Assembly (NCBI RefSeq): GCF_000421485.1
Contig: NZ_ATXC01000001.1
Location: 1,373,775-1,437,774 of the forward strand
DNA length: 64,000 nt
Reading direction: 5' to 3'
Source of the DNA: Desulfurobacterium sp. TC5-1
GTDB lineage: Bacteria; Aquificota; Aquificia; Desulfurobacteriales; Desulfurobacteriaceae
Both the position numbers and the translations under genes were made by a program. Numbering within the stretch: position 1 is the first letter of the stretch; every line of letters begins with the position of its first letter. Below the pieces are notes generated by a model. The model saw nothing but the letters and a program-made list of their open reading frames with translations, made no database searches and was not told the DNA's origin. Shown here piece by piece: positions 26,648-35,031 of the stretch.

Positions 26648-27538
26648 CTACCCCCAGTGGAGCTTTTCTCTTAAGGTTTGATAGTACGATTTGTCGGGAT
26701 CTCTCAGTATGAGAAGGTCGTAGGGTGATTTTGCTATGTCCAATCTATCCCCTTTTCTCAGTTCTATTCCTTCCTGACCATCAAAAATCACCATTACCGT
26801 TTCACTTGTCGTTTTTAGCTGCGCAGTTAATACAATGTTTCCGTCTATTACGAGTGGTCTCATGGTGAGCGTGTGGGGGCATATAGGTGTTATAAGCATG
26901 GCGCTTAACGTAGGAAATATTATGGGTCCGCCGGCTGATAGTGAGTAGGCTGTAGAACCTGTTGGCGTTGCAACTATAAGGCCGTCACCTCTGAAAGTAC
27001 TGACAAACTTTCCATTTGCTTTTAGTTCAACCTCTATTATTCGTGCTAATGTATCTCTCTTTATTACCACTTCATTAACGCATCTGTAGATGGCTATGTG
27101 GCCGTTTCTTCTTGTTAATTTCACTCTTATTACAGGTCTGTTTTCGACTATAAACTTTCCGTTTAAAAGTTTTTCTATGCTTTTTTCTATTTCGTCCATA
27201 GTTAATTCTGTTAAAAATCCTAAAGTTCCAAAGTTTACGCCTAAGATGGGAACGGGTTTTTTGTCTATAAGCCTTGCGACGTTTAAAAAGGTTCCATCAC
27301 CTCCAAGAACTATCATTACTTCAATTTTGTCTGGGAGGCACACTCTATCAACGACTTTTACTTTTTTTACCATCTCTTGTGGTAACAACGATGCTGTTTC
27401 CTCTTCTGTCCAGACAACCGCTCCCTTTTCCAAAAGGAGCGATATTATCTTTTTGACGCCCTCTGCTGCATCTCTTTTAGTTGGGTTTGAAATAATGCCA
27501 ATGTTTCTATATTTAGCTTTCCTCTTTTCTGTAGTCAT
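26648..27538 (-). CDS. nadK: NAD kinase
   Basis: 296 residues. The diagnostic GGDGT motif is near residue 74, the NFGTLGFLTE stretch near 97 and the PTGSTAYSLSAGGPI stretch near 190. It phosphorylates NAD to NADP, the only de novo route to NADP. It overlaps the upstream DnaC-like gene by 26 bases. Confidence 0.95.
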   Translation of the reverse strand: MTTEKRKAKYRNIGIISNPTKRDAAEGVKKIISLLLEKGAVVWTEEETASLLPQEMVKKVKVVDRVCLPDKIEVMIVLGGDGTFLNVARLIDKKPVPILGVNFGTLGFLTELTMDEIEKSIEKLLNGKFIVENRPVIRVKLTRRNGHIAIYRCVNEVVIKRDTLARIIEVELKANGKFVSTFRGDGLIVATPTGSTAYSLSAGGPIIFPTLSAMLITPICPHTLTMRPLVIDGNIVLTAQLKTTSETVMVIFDGQEGIELRKGDRLDIAKSPYDLLILRDPDKSYYQTLREKLHWG

Positions 27539-28190
27539 TTCCTTCCACCCTTACTAATTTACACATTTCATAGATTCTTGATTCTGTTCTTTTGTCAAAA
27601 CGGGAAGAGAAGCTGTCATCAAGCGGTGAGTTGAAACTGAGGTTGGTCGTTATTATTGTAGGTAGATTTTTTGTGTATCTGTAGTTTATGATTGTAGATA
27701 GGATATCCTTTGCCCAGTCTGTTGTTCTTTCTGCACCAACATCATCAAGTATGAGGAGAGGAGCTTCCATTACTCTGTGGAGCAGTTCCTGAGACGATTC
27801 TTTTGTGTCAAATGTTGTTTTAATGTCTATTAGAAGGTTTCTGAAATCGACGAACTTTCCTCTTAATCCCTTGTAGATTAAGATGTTTTTAAGAAGAGCA
27901 ACTGCAAGGTGTGTTTTCCCAACACCGGGTGGTCCGTAAAGTACGAGCCCTTTATCAACAAATGGATAGAGTTTAAAGAATTCTTTACAGAGCCTTAAAG
28001 CTCTCTTCTGGTATATCGTTTCAGGTTTAAAGTTGGAAAATTTACACTTCTTATATCTGCTTGGAATGCCTGAATTCCTGGAAAACTCTTTTTTTAATAT
28101 GTCAAACTGGCACCTGCACCTTACCGCTTCCCTTCTGCCGTTGCTTTTTATAATAATCCATCCTGTTCCGGAACACTCTTTACAGGCCAT
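27513..28190 (-). CDS. DnaC/DnaI-like replicative helicase loader
   Basis: 225 residues. The N-terminus has a zinc-ligand set C3-x2-C6 and C25-x-C27. The AAA+ part has Walker A GPPGVGKTH near residue 85, Walker B LLILDDVGAE near residue 151, and sensor and Arg-finger tracts (TTNL, DSFSSRF). It resembles the structurally studied Aquifex DnaC loader. IstB, the transposon relative, is less likely because no IS21-type transposase accompanies it. It lies just downstream of priA on the same strand (61 bases), so primosome functions are clustered. Confidence 0.85.
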   Translation of the reverse strand: MACKECSGTGWIIIKSNGRREAVRCRCQFDILKKEFSRNSGIPSRYKKCKFSNFKPETIYQKRALRLCKEFFKLYPFVDKGLVLYGPPGVGKTHLAVALLKNILIYKGLRGKFVDFRNLLIDIKTTFDTKESSQELLHRVMEAPLLILDDVGAERTTDWAKDILSTIINYRYTKNLPTIITTNLSFNSPLDDSFSSRFDKRTESRIYEMCKLVRVEGNDYRKEES

Positions 28191-28250
28191 TTTTTCTCCA
28201 GTGGTACTGTTTATACTGATAAAGTAATTGCTGTTTGTAAAAACTTCAAG

Positions 28251-30608
28251 TCAGAGAAGATAAACAGGGTCAACATCAATTCTATACCTTACGCCCCTGA
28301 AAAGTACGGGCATTTCTCTCTTAAGTATCTCTATACCTTTTAAAAGGTTTTCCTCAGTTGCTGCCCTCATAAAGGTTATAAATCTGTATCTTCCAGACAC
28401 TTTTGGTATGGGAGCCGGGTTGAGTGGTGGCACATTAAAGTAAGGTTTTATCTTTTCTTTCAGAATATTGAATTTCTCTTCAATTTTGCCAAACTTAGAG
28501 GTCTTTTCTATCTGGAATTCTAAAAGCACAGGGTATGAAAAAGGTGGATAATTAAAAATTTTTCTTGCCTCTATTTCTTCTTTGTAGAACAGATCAAACT
28601 TGTACTCTGCTGCATATTTGACTGCGGGATTTTCAGGGTCAAAGGCTTGAATAATAGCAGCGCCAGGTTTAAATCTTCCTGCTCTACCTGTTGTATGTAC
28701 GATTGTTTGAAATGTTCTTTCTGCCGAACGAAAGTCCGGAAGAAGGTATCCCGTGTCTGCCATTAGAACAGCAACAAGGGTAAGTTTTGGAAAATTGTGT
28801 CCCTTACTTGCTATTTGTGTCCCTACAATTATGTCGTAGTTTCCGTTTTTTATATCTGCTATCAGTTTGGCGCCTTTTGTTGGGTTTTTTACAGTGTCCT
28901 GGTCAAGCCTTACGATTCTGAAATCGGGAAAGAGAACTTTAACTTCTTCTTCAACCCTTTCTGTTCCGTAGCCTTTAAATTCAAGTTTTGTTCCGCATTC
29001 GGGGCACCTGAAGAGAGGTTTATACTTTTTACCGCATATATGACATATAAGCCTGTTCATGTTTTTGTGATAGACGAGAGGAACAGCGCAGTCGTCACAC
29101 TCTGCCACAAAACCGCACTTTGGGCAAAACCCTGATGAGAAGAAACCTCTCCTGTTGATGAAGAGGAGTACCTGTTCACCTTTTTTCACCGTGTTTTTTA
29201 TGGCTGAAATTAGTGATTCAGAAAATATGCCAACCCTTTTTTCCTCTTTCAGATTCACCACCTTTATGTATGGAAGCGGTATATTTGATACTCTTTTTTT
29301 AAGTTCTAAGGCTCTATATTTTTCAATAGATGCTCTGTAGTAGCTTTCAACTGATGGTGTTGCCGATACAAGTATTACAGGACACTTTTCTATACTTCCC
29401 CTTTTAACGGCCATTTCCCTTGCATGGTAGAGAGGCTTCTGCTGCTCTTTGTAGGATGTGTCTTGTTCTTCATCTACGATTATTAATCCTAAGTCTTTTA
29501 TGGGAAGCATAAGAGACATTCTTGTGCCTATGAAAACCTTGCTCTTTCCTTTGACAGCTTTTAACCACTGAGAGACTAACTCTTTTTTACTGAGTTTACT
29601 ATGAAAAACAACAATATTTTCGCCAAAGTAACTTTCCACCCTTGCTCTTAATTCAGGTGTTAGTAAAAGTTCTGGAACCAGTATGAGAACGCTTTTTCCC
29701 TTCTTGACTGTTTCAAGTGCAGCGTGGAGATAAACTTCCATCTTTCCAGAGCCGGTTACTCCATAAAGGAGGAATGTTTCATTTTTTCCATTCAGTATTG
29801 CGTTAAGTGCTCTTTTCTGATCGGCTGTCAGAATTATTTTTCTATTGTCTGTAAGTACCTGTTTTTTAATGTCTATCAGGTGTTCTCTCTCTTCAATTTC
29901 TATAATGCCTTTATTGGTGAGTCTCTTTATCGTGTTGTAGGAGATCCCTCTTTTATTTAAGTCTTTTATTGGTATTTCTTTTATCTTTTTTAAGATTTCA
30001 ATGGCTTCTAACTCTTTTTTTCCTTTTACCGGTTTGATTTCTTTTAGAACTGCAACTTTTTGAGTTGGGAGAAGGGTGTACGTTATATCCTCTTCCTTTC
30101 CTATGATTCCCTTTCTTATAAGATTTTTGACGGTGGAATAGGTTGATTTCCCCTTAATAGCTCTTACAAGTGTGATGAGTTTTACTCTTCCTTTCTTACT
30201 TTTAAGGTATTTTATTATCTGCTGTTCGGTTTTTCCCTTAACATGTTCGTTTCTTTTAAGATAGACGTAACTTGTTTCTTCAATGATGAATCCTGAAGGG
30301 AGAAAGAAAAATAGAACTTCGCCAATAGCCGAAGCGTACCTTCTGGCAATTTCCTCTGCAAGTTTTATGTTTTTTTCTGTAAATAGGACAAAATCGTCCG
30401 GTATATCAAATATTTCCTTTATGTAGGTTTCTTCTATCTCGCTACTCGTTTCTTTTAGAGAAACGATTATTCCTGTTTTTAAAAAGTCACTTTTACCAAA
30501 GGGAACTATTACGCGCTTACCTACTTCCGGTTTTGAAGATACCGTTTCAGGCACTTTATATATAAACGTTTTATCAAGAGGTATGTTTAAAGCCACTTCG
30601 GCAAACAA
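28251..30608 (-). CDS. priA: Primosomal replication restart helicase PriA
   Basis: 785 residues. The N-terminal DNA-binding part, the helicase core and a zinc-binding set (CPKC, CDDC, CHIC, CPEC, about residues 498-540) are all present. Start is TTG 30608, immediately after the stop of the small membrane protein. Odd points: the P-loop reads GVTGSGK289-M290 where the family has GSGKT, and the Walker B box reads DEEQ rather than DEEH. The Thr/Ser of the P-loop normally helps hold Mg. Whether ATP hydrolysis survives is open. PriA restarts replication at stalled forks and directs DnaB loading, matching the nearby loader gene. Confidence 0.93.
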   Translation of the reverse strand: MFAEVALNIPLDKTFIYKVPETVSSKPEVGKRVIVPFGKSDFLKTGIIVSLKETSSEIEETYIKEIFDIPDDFVLFTEKNIKLAEEIARRYASAIGEVLFFFLPSGFIIEETSYVYLKRNEHVKGKTEQQIIKYLKSKKGRVKLITLVRAIKGKSTYSTVKNLIRKGIIGKEEDITYTLLPTQKVAVLKEIKPVKGKKELEAIEILKKIKEIPIKDLNKRGISYNTIKRLTNKGIIEIEEREHLIDIKKQVLTDNRKIILTADQKRALNAILNGKNETFLLYGVTGSGKMEVYLHAALETVKKGKSVLILVPELLLTPELRARVESYFGENIVVFHSKLSKKELVSQWLKAVKGKSKVFIGTRMSLMLPIKDLGLIIVDEEQDTSYKEQQKPLYHAREMAVKRGSIEKCPVILVSATPSVESYYRASIEKYRALELKKRVSNIPLPYIKVVNLKEEKRVGIFSESLISAIKNTVKKGEQVLLFINRRGFFSSGFCPKCGFVAECDDCAVPLVYHKNMNRLICHICGKKYKPLFRCPECGTKLEFKGYGTERVEEEVKVLFPDFRIVRLDQDTVKNPTKGAKLIADIKNGNYDIIVGTQIASKGHNFPKLTLVAVLMADTGYLLPDFRSAERTFQTIVHTTGRAGRFKPGAAIIQAFDPENPAVKYAAEYKFDLFYKEEIEARKIFNYPPFSYPVLLEFQIEKTSKFGKIEEKFNILKEKIKPYFNVPPLNPAPIPKVSGRYRFITFMRAATEENLLKGIEILKREMPVLFRGVRYRIDVDPVYLL

Positions 30609-30725
30609 TTACTTTTTCCTCTCTCTAATAGCTCTTATTGTGGTTCCTACCGCCATAAGTATAAGAATAAAAGTTGCAAATATTGTAAGTGCGACAACTG
30701 TCCATTTAAATATAAATGGTATCAT
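30609..30725 (-). CDS. 38-residue single-pass membrane protein
   Basis: Too short for routine gene calls. ATG 30725 overlaps the stop of the upstream glycosyltransferase (ATGA), and the stop TAA ends one base before the TTG of priA, so it is fully wedged in an operon. The product is a short N-terminus, a hydrophobic helix of about 22 residues (about 8-29) and a basic tail ending RAIRERKK. The upstream AGGAGCGAAAAGAG gives a usable SD. I do not recognise a family. The exact fit between coupled start and stop is the main evidence that it is real. Confidence 0.65.
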   Translation of the reverse strand: MIPFIFKWTVVALTIFATFILILMAVGTTIRAIRERKK

Positions 30726-31480
30726 CTCTTTTCGCTCCTCTTCTCAATTTCCCACAGTTTTAAATATTTTAAAAAAGTATAATAAGAACTCATAACCGAC
30801 ACAACGAATCCTTCAAATCCGTCCAGGAATCCTTTCTTTATGAAGTATCTTCTGATGAATGCTCCAATGGACGAGGTTATAAGTTTTGTTTTTGAAAATC
30901 TTTTGCCTCTTTTGTGAGTACCTTTAGCGTAAAGTGTTGTGTATAGGTTGAGCTTTTTAAGGTGCGTTTCTATATCTGGATATGAGTAGTGGAGGAGGTT
31001 TCCCTTAAGATAACCCGTTTTTCCGTTAACTTTTAACGTTTCATGAACCTCATCACCTTCCCATCTGCAAGAGTCTCTCCTTGCAAGTCTCAGCTGCCAG
31101 TCAGGGTACCATGCGTGTTTTATCCATTTTCCAAGGTAATTTGTGAGTCTGTTTATATAAAAACCTTTGTACTCTGAATTTTGTTTCTTTACAAGTTCAA
31201 TCTCTCTTTTTAGTTTTTCGTCAACAACTTCATCATCGTCAAGAAAGAGGACCCAATCCTTTGTACAGAGTGATAGAGCATAGTTTTTCTGGTTTATGAA
31301 GTTATCGAATTTTCTGAAAACAACTTTAGCACCGTAGCTTTTTGCTATCTCAACTGTTTTGTCTGTCGAACCTGAATCTACCACGATTATTTCATCAGCC
31401 AGGTCTTCTACACTTCTTAAGACATCGCTCAGGTATTTTTCACCGTTTTTGACAATCATTGATACAGACAGTGTTGTCAT
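30722..31480 (-). CDS. GT2-family glycosyltransferase, WaaE-like
   Basis: 252 residues. GT-A fold: an MIVKNGEKYL start, EIIVVDSGSTDKT near residue 36, the FLDDDE metal-binding motif near residue 79 and a W-E-G-D-x-V-H-E tract near residue 137. This pattern is the WaaE/KdtX type that adds a sugar (often glucose) to the LPS inner core. It implies an LPS or related glycolipid and so an outer membrane. Divergent from ispE and probably first gene of the priA operon. Confidence 0.78.
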   Translation of the reverse strand: MTTLSVSMIVKNGEKYLSDVLRSVEDLADEIIVVDSGSTDKTVEIAKSYGAKVVFRKFDNFINQKNYALSLCTKDWVLFLDDDEVVDEKLKREIELVKKQNSEYKGFYINRLTNYLGKWIKHAWYPDWQLRLARRDSCRWEGDEVHETLKVNGKTGYLKGNLLHYSYPDIETHLKKLNLYTTLYAKGTHKRGKRFSKTKLITSSIGAFIRRYFIKKGFLDGFEGFVVSVMSSYYTFLKYLKLWEIEKRSEKR

Positions 31481-31498
31481 AATTTAAATCCTTTGAAG

Positions 31499-31507
31499 TG
31501 TTATAAT
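31499..31507 (+). promoter_or_regulatory. Extended -10 promoter directly in front of ispE
   Basis: TG at 31499-31500, one base, then TATAAT at 31502-31507. Transcription would start about 31514, two or three bases before the ispE ATG at 31517, so the message would be essentially leaderless. No SD is visible before that ATG. A TTGTCA at 31474-31479 is 22 bases from the -10, too far for a normal -35. Confidence 0.5.
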
Positions 31508-31516
31508 ACTTCTGCT

Positions 31517-32362
31517 ATGAAGATAATATTACCATCTCCGGCAAAGATAAATTTATCCCTTTGGGTTAACGGGAAAAGGGATGACGGTTATCATGATATT
31601 CTGACTGTTTTTCATACCATTAACGTTTTTGATTACATTTCCATTCAGCAGTCAGGACAACTTGAATTGAATGTTGCAGGGTCGACTGTTGTTCCGGCAG
31701 GAAATGACAATTTGATAATCAAGGCTTGTGAAGTATTTTCAAAGCATACAGGTATAAAACCGAAGGTTAGTATAACCCTTGAAAAACACATACCCATTGG
31801 GGCTGGACTTGGAGGTGGAAGCTCCAATGCTGCTCTTGTTTTAAAGGGTTTAAATATGCTATATAACTATCCTGTTGATGAAGATAAATTGATGGGCATG
31901 GCTGCAGAGATAGGTTCTGATGTTGCCTTTTTTCTTAAGGGAGGACTTGCGGTAGGTTACGGTAGAGGGGAAAAGCTTATATTCTACGGCAAACAGAAAT
32001 TTAATATTCTTCTTGTTTATCCAAATATCTTCTGTTCAACGGCGGAAGTTTATAAACATCTTCCACCAATAAAGAGAGAAATGGGAATAGAGGATGCTGA
32101 GAGGTTGATACTTATTCCTCTTATGAAAGGTGATTTTAACACTCTAAGAGAGAATATGTGGAATGACCTTGAGTCTTCTGCTGCACCCTGTATAAAAGAA
32201 GTTATGGAAGCTAAAAAGTTAGTTGAAGAGGTTGTAGGTTCAAAGGTTTTAATGAGTGGAAGTGGTTCAAGCCTTTTTGCTATCATAGATAAAAATAAAA
32301 AAATAGACATTACCCCCTTGCAAAGAAAGGGCTGGTGGGTTAAATTTTGTTCTGCAATTTGA
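31517..32362 (+). CDS. ispE: 4-diphosphocytidyl-2-C-methyl-D-erythritol kinase
   Basis: 281 residues from ATG 31517; the reading frame extends eight codons upstream but those overlap a promoter -10 and are unlikely to be translated. GHMP kinase: PSPAKINLSLWV at the N-terminus, the GAGLGGGSSNAA ATP loop near residue 95 and an MSGSGSS motif near residue 247. The enzyme phosphorylates the fourth carbon of CDP-methylerythritol in the MEP pathway. It is followed after two bases by a tRNA cluster. Confidence 0.93.
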   Translation: MKIILPSPAKINLSLWVNGKRDDGYHDILTVFHTINVFDYISIQQSGQLELNVAGSTVVPAGNDNLIIKACEVFSKHTGIKPKVSITLEKHIPIGAGLGGGSSNAALVLKGLNMLYNYPVDEDKLMGMAAEIGSDVAFFLKGGLAVGYGRGEKLIFYGKQKFNILLVYPNIFCSTAEVYKHLPPIKREMGIEDAERLILIPLMKGDFNTLRENMWNDLESSAAPCIKEVMEAKKLVEEVVGSKVLMSGSGSSLFAIIDKNKKIDITPLQRKGWWVKFCSAI

Positions 32363-32364
32363 GT

Positions 32365-32439
32365 TGGGGCGTAGCCAAGCGGTAAGGCAGCGGACTTTGG
32401 ATCCGCCATTCGCAGGTTCGAATCCTGCCGCCCCAGCCA
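32365..32439 (+). tRNA. tRNA-Gln (anticodon TTG)
   Basis: 75 bases with CCA encoded. Acceptor stem TGGGGCG pairs with CGCCCCA. Loop CTTTGGA gives TTG. It starts two bases after the ispE stop and is the first of a five-tRNA cluster. Confidence 0.95.
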
Positions 32440-32460
32440 TTTTTTTATTCCCGCATAGTG

Positions 32461-32536
32461 GTGGGAGTAGCTCAGCTGGTGGAGCGCCGGGTTGTGGCCC
32501 CGGCGGTCGCGGGTTCAAGTCCCGTCTCCCACCCCA
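32461..32536 (+). tRNA. tRNA-His (anticodon GTG)
   Basis: Acceptor stem GTGGGAG with CTCCCAC; anticodon loop TTGTGGC gives GTG; CCA is encoded. A G at 32460 can supply the extra 5' G of tRNA-His and pair with the C discriminator. Confidence 0.95.
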
Positions 32537-32542
32537 CTTAAT

Positions 32543-32628
32543 GCGGGAGTGGCGGAACTGGCAGACGCGCTGGACTTAGGATCCAGTGTCCTTGTGGCGT
32601 GAGGGTTCGACTCCCTCCTCCCGCACCA
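32543..32628 (+). tRNA. tRNA-Leu (anticodon TAG)
   Basis: 86 bases, long variable arm as in class II tRNAs. Acceptor GCGGGAG with CTCCCGC, loop CTTAGGA gives TAG. CCA encoded. Confidence 0.95.
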
Positions 32629-32653
32629 TAGATTTAGTATAATAACCCTTAGC

Positions 32654-32729
32654 GCGGGCGTAGCTCAGTTGGTAGAGCACAACCTTGCCAAGGTTGGGGT
32701 CGCGGGTTCAAGTCCCGTCGCCCGCTCCA
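32654..32729 (+). tRNA. tRNA-Gly (anticodon GCC), copy 1
   Basis: 76 bases; acceptor GCGGGCG with CGCCCGC, loop TTGCCAA gives GCC, CCA encoded. Every base is identical to the copy at 63111-63186, in front of the 16S gene. A TATAAT at 32638-32643 may be an internal promoter, but no matching -35 is seen. Confidence 0.95.
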
Positions 32730-32733
32730 TATT

Positions 32734-32808
32734 GGCGGCGTAGCCAAGTGGCAAGGCAGGGGACTGCAAATCCCTTATTCGGCGGTTCAAATCCGCCCGC
32801 CGCCTCCA
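32734..32808 (+). tRNA. tRNA-Cys (anticodon GCA)
   Basis: 75 bases; acceptor GGCGGCG with CGCCGCC, loop CTGCAAA gives GCA, CCA encoded. Last of the five tRNA genes; the convergent rel gene ends five bases later. Confidence 0.95.
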
Positions 32809-32813
32809 CAAAA

Positions 32814-33506
32814 TTATCTAATTTGTACCTTTTCTCTTTTTATCCTTTTGACGTTTATTACGCCTTTTGTTGATTTTATCGCATTTATAACTTTTTGAAG
32901 CTGAGAAACATCTTTTACCTGTAGTGTAAAATCAAGGATTGCTTTTCCCCCAATTGTTCGTGTGTAGGCACTTGCAATGTTTGTTTTTGTATCCGCTATC
33001 TTTGCCGATACGGCAGCTAACATTCCGGGTCTGTCTTCTACAAAGACTCTTATCTTTGCAGGGTAGAGCTTATCAGACGGTTTAAACTCTATTGAGAGGA
33101 CTCTTCCTGGAGCGCTTTCAAGTACCTGCTGAGCCACAACACAGTTTTTTGTATGCACTACTATTCCTTTCCCCTTTGAAACAATGCCAACAACGTCATC
33201 GCCAGGAAGTGGATGGCAGCACTTTGCCAGTGTAACCAGCATGTTTTCTATACCGTCAATAATAATGTCGGCACCTTCATTTTTCTTCTCTTTCTTTTTC
33301 TTCTTTTCCTGTTCTTCCTGGATTCCCAAAAGTCTTCTTACTAACTTTTCACCGTCAAGTTTTCCAAATCCTACATCAATTAGAGCAAATTCAAGTGATG
33401 AGTAACCGAGAGATTTTAACTGTTCTGAAAAGTCGTTTTCATATAAAAAGCTTATGCCTTTTCCGGCACTTCTCCTGATTATCTTTTCAACAATACTTTC
33501 ACCCAA
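32814..33506 (-). pseudogene. rel: Rel C-terminal half: helical, zinc/RIS and ACT regulatory domains, out of frame with the N-terminal half
   Basis: 230 codons beginning at a TTG at 33506 with no ribosome site. It contains the TLAKCCHPLPGDDVVG zinc-finger (RIS) tract and a C-terminal ACT domain (about 150-230), the usual regulatory end of a long RelA/SpoT enzyme. It continues the N-terminal ORF in the +1 frame after an A8 run. It could be made as a separate polypeptide, by frameshift or by transcript slippage, or be the product of a sequence error. I label it broken because one continuous protein is not encoded as read. Confidence 0.6.
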
Positions 33507-34959
33507 TTTTTTTTGCTTTTTCGTTTTCCTGTTTTTTTATGAACGATTTTATGGCAGTTCTTGCCTTTGAAGTTTTTACAAAAGCAAGCCAGTCTCTTTT
33601 TGGATTTTCAATATTTCCGGTTATTATTTCTACTTTATCTCCGCTTCTGAGTATGTGATTTAAAGGAACAAGTTTACCGTTCACCTTTGCACCTATACAT
33701 CTGTGTCCAACACTTGTGTGTATTGCGTAGGCAAAGTCAACCGGCGTTGCGCCTTTTGGAAGTGTTTTGAGGTCACCTTTGGGTGTAAATACATAAATAT
33801 CCTCTTCGTATAGGTCACTTTTGACGTTTTCCATAAATTCTTTTGTATCCTTTTCCTCTTTTACCCATTCTAAGAGATTTCTCAGCCAGAGGAATCTTTC
33901 CCTTTCAGATTCAGAGAGTTTACCGCCACCTTCTTTGTACTTCCAGTGGGCAGCGATTCCCATCTCTGCTATCTGGTGCATTTCGTGTGTTCTTATTTGA
34001 AACTCTATAAACTGTCCCCGGGGTCCTACTACTGTTGTGTGGAGTGATTGGTACATATTTGGCTTTGGAACTGCTATGTAATCTTTAATTCTGCCCGGTA
34101 CAGGCATCCATAGGCTGTGAATGAGTCCCGCTATAACGTAACAGTTTGGTACGGTGTCTGTTATTATTCTTATTCCTGCAACATCGTAAACTTCTTCAAA
34201 GGGGATACCTTTTTTTACCATTTTGTTATAGATACCGTATATGTGTTTAAATCGCCACTGTATTTCACCTTCTATCCCGTTCTCTTCAAGTTTTTTCCTG
34301 ACGGTTTCTATAATTTCTGAAAGGTATGTGCTTATTACTCTCTTTTTTTCTTTTACCTTTTCCTGAAGCTCTCTGTATATTTCTGGCTCAAGGTATTTTA
34401 GAGACAGGTCTTCAAGTTCATTTTTGATTCTGTAGAGGCCGAGTCGGTTGGCAAGTGGTGCGTATATTGTTAACGTTTCTCTTGCAGTTCTTCTCTGTCC
34501 GTTTGGACTTCTGCTGTCAAGTGTTCTCATATTGTGAAGGCGGTCTGCTAATTTCACTATAAGGACCCTTATGTCTTCAGAAAGAGAGATTAAAAGTTTT
34601 CTAAAACTTTCCGCGTTTCTCTCTTCTTTACTTGAAAACTTATACTGTTCAAGTTTTGTAACACCGGCAACGATAAAAGCTACCTCTTTTCCAAACTCTC
34701 TTTCTATCTCTTCTATTGTTGTATCCGTGTCTTCTACAACATCGTGGAGTAGGCCGGCGGCTATCGTGTGAACATCCATTTTCATTTCGGCTAATATGTA
34801 TGCTACTTCTGCTGGATGGGAAAAGTAAGGTTCACCAGATTTTCTGAACTGTCCTTCATGTTTTTCTTTTGAGTATTTGTAAGCTTTCTCTATGAGTTTA
34901 CTGTCAAAACTATCCCTATAGGTTTTAACTTTTTCTATAATTTCTTTACAACTTCTCAA
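33499..34959 (-). CDS. rel: Bifunctional (p)ppGpp synthetase/hydrolase, N-terminal catalytic half (frameshifted)
   Basis: 486 residues: HD hydrolase (about 20-180, with SHPAEVAY and LLHDVVEDTD), synthetase (about 240-350, with Y-Q-S-L-H-T-T-V) and TGS (about 388-448). The motif GRIKDYI is the RxKD class, typical of bifunctional Rel/SpoT rather than RelA-only enzymes. The frame ends at a TGA just after an A8 run (minus strand 33514-33507). Removing one A, or adding two, would fuse it to the C-terminal part. Start TTG 34959 has a GGGAG site. It makes and breaks the stringent-response alarmone. Confidence 0.85.
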   Translation of the reverse strand: MRSCKEIIEKVKTYRDSFDSKLIEKAYKYSKEKHEGQFRKSGEPYFSHPAEVAYILAEMKMDVHTIAAGLLHDVVEDTDTTIEEIEREFGKEVAFIVAGVTKLEQYKFSSKEERNAESFRKLLISLSEDIRVLIVKLADRLHNMRTLDSRSPNGQRRTARETLTIYAPLANRLGLYRIKNELEDLSLKYLEPEIYRELQEKVKEKKRVISTYLSEIIETVRKKLEENGIEGEIQWRFKHIYGIYNKMVKKGIPFEEVYDVAGIRIITDTVPNCYVIAGLIHSLWMPVPGRIKDYIAVPKPNMYQSLHTTVVGPRGQFIEFQIRTHEMHQIAEMGIAAHWKYKEGGGKLSESERERFLWLRNLLEWVKEEKDTKEFMENVKSDLYEEDIYVFTPKGDLKTLPKGATPVDFAYAIHTSVGHRCIGAKVNGKLVPLNHILRSGDKVEIITGNIENPKRDWLAFVKTSKARTAIKSFIKKQENEKAKKIG

Positions 34960-35031
34960 TTTATCTCCCTGTTTTACAGTGGCTTAAATTTTAAAAGTAG
35001 TGCATTAAATCAGTTTTGTAAAGGGAAGCTT

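Noticed and set aside
27513..28190. IstB of an IS21-type insertion sequence
   Set aside because: No transposase or terminal repeats are nearby, and the zinc N-terminus and position after priA suit a helicase loader.
32267..32579. ORFs through the tRNA cluster
   Set aside because: They read over tRNA-Gln, His and Leu and have no ribosome site.
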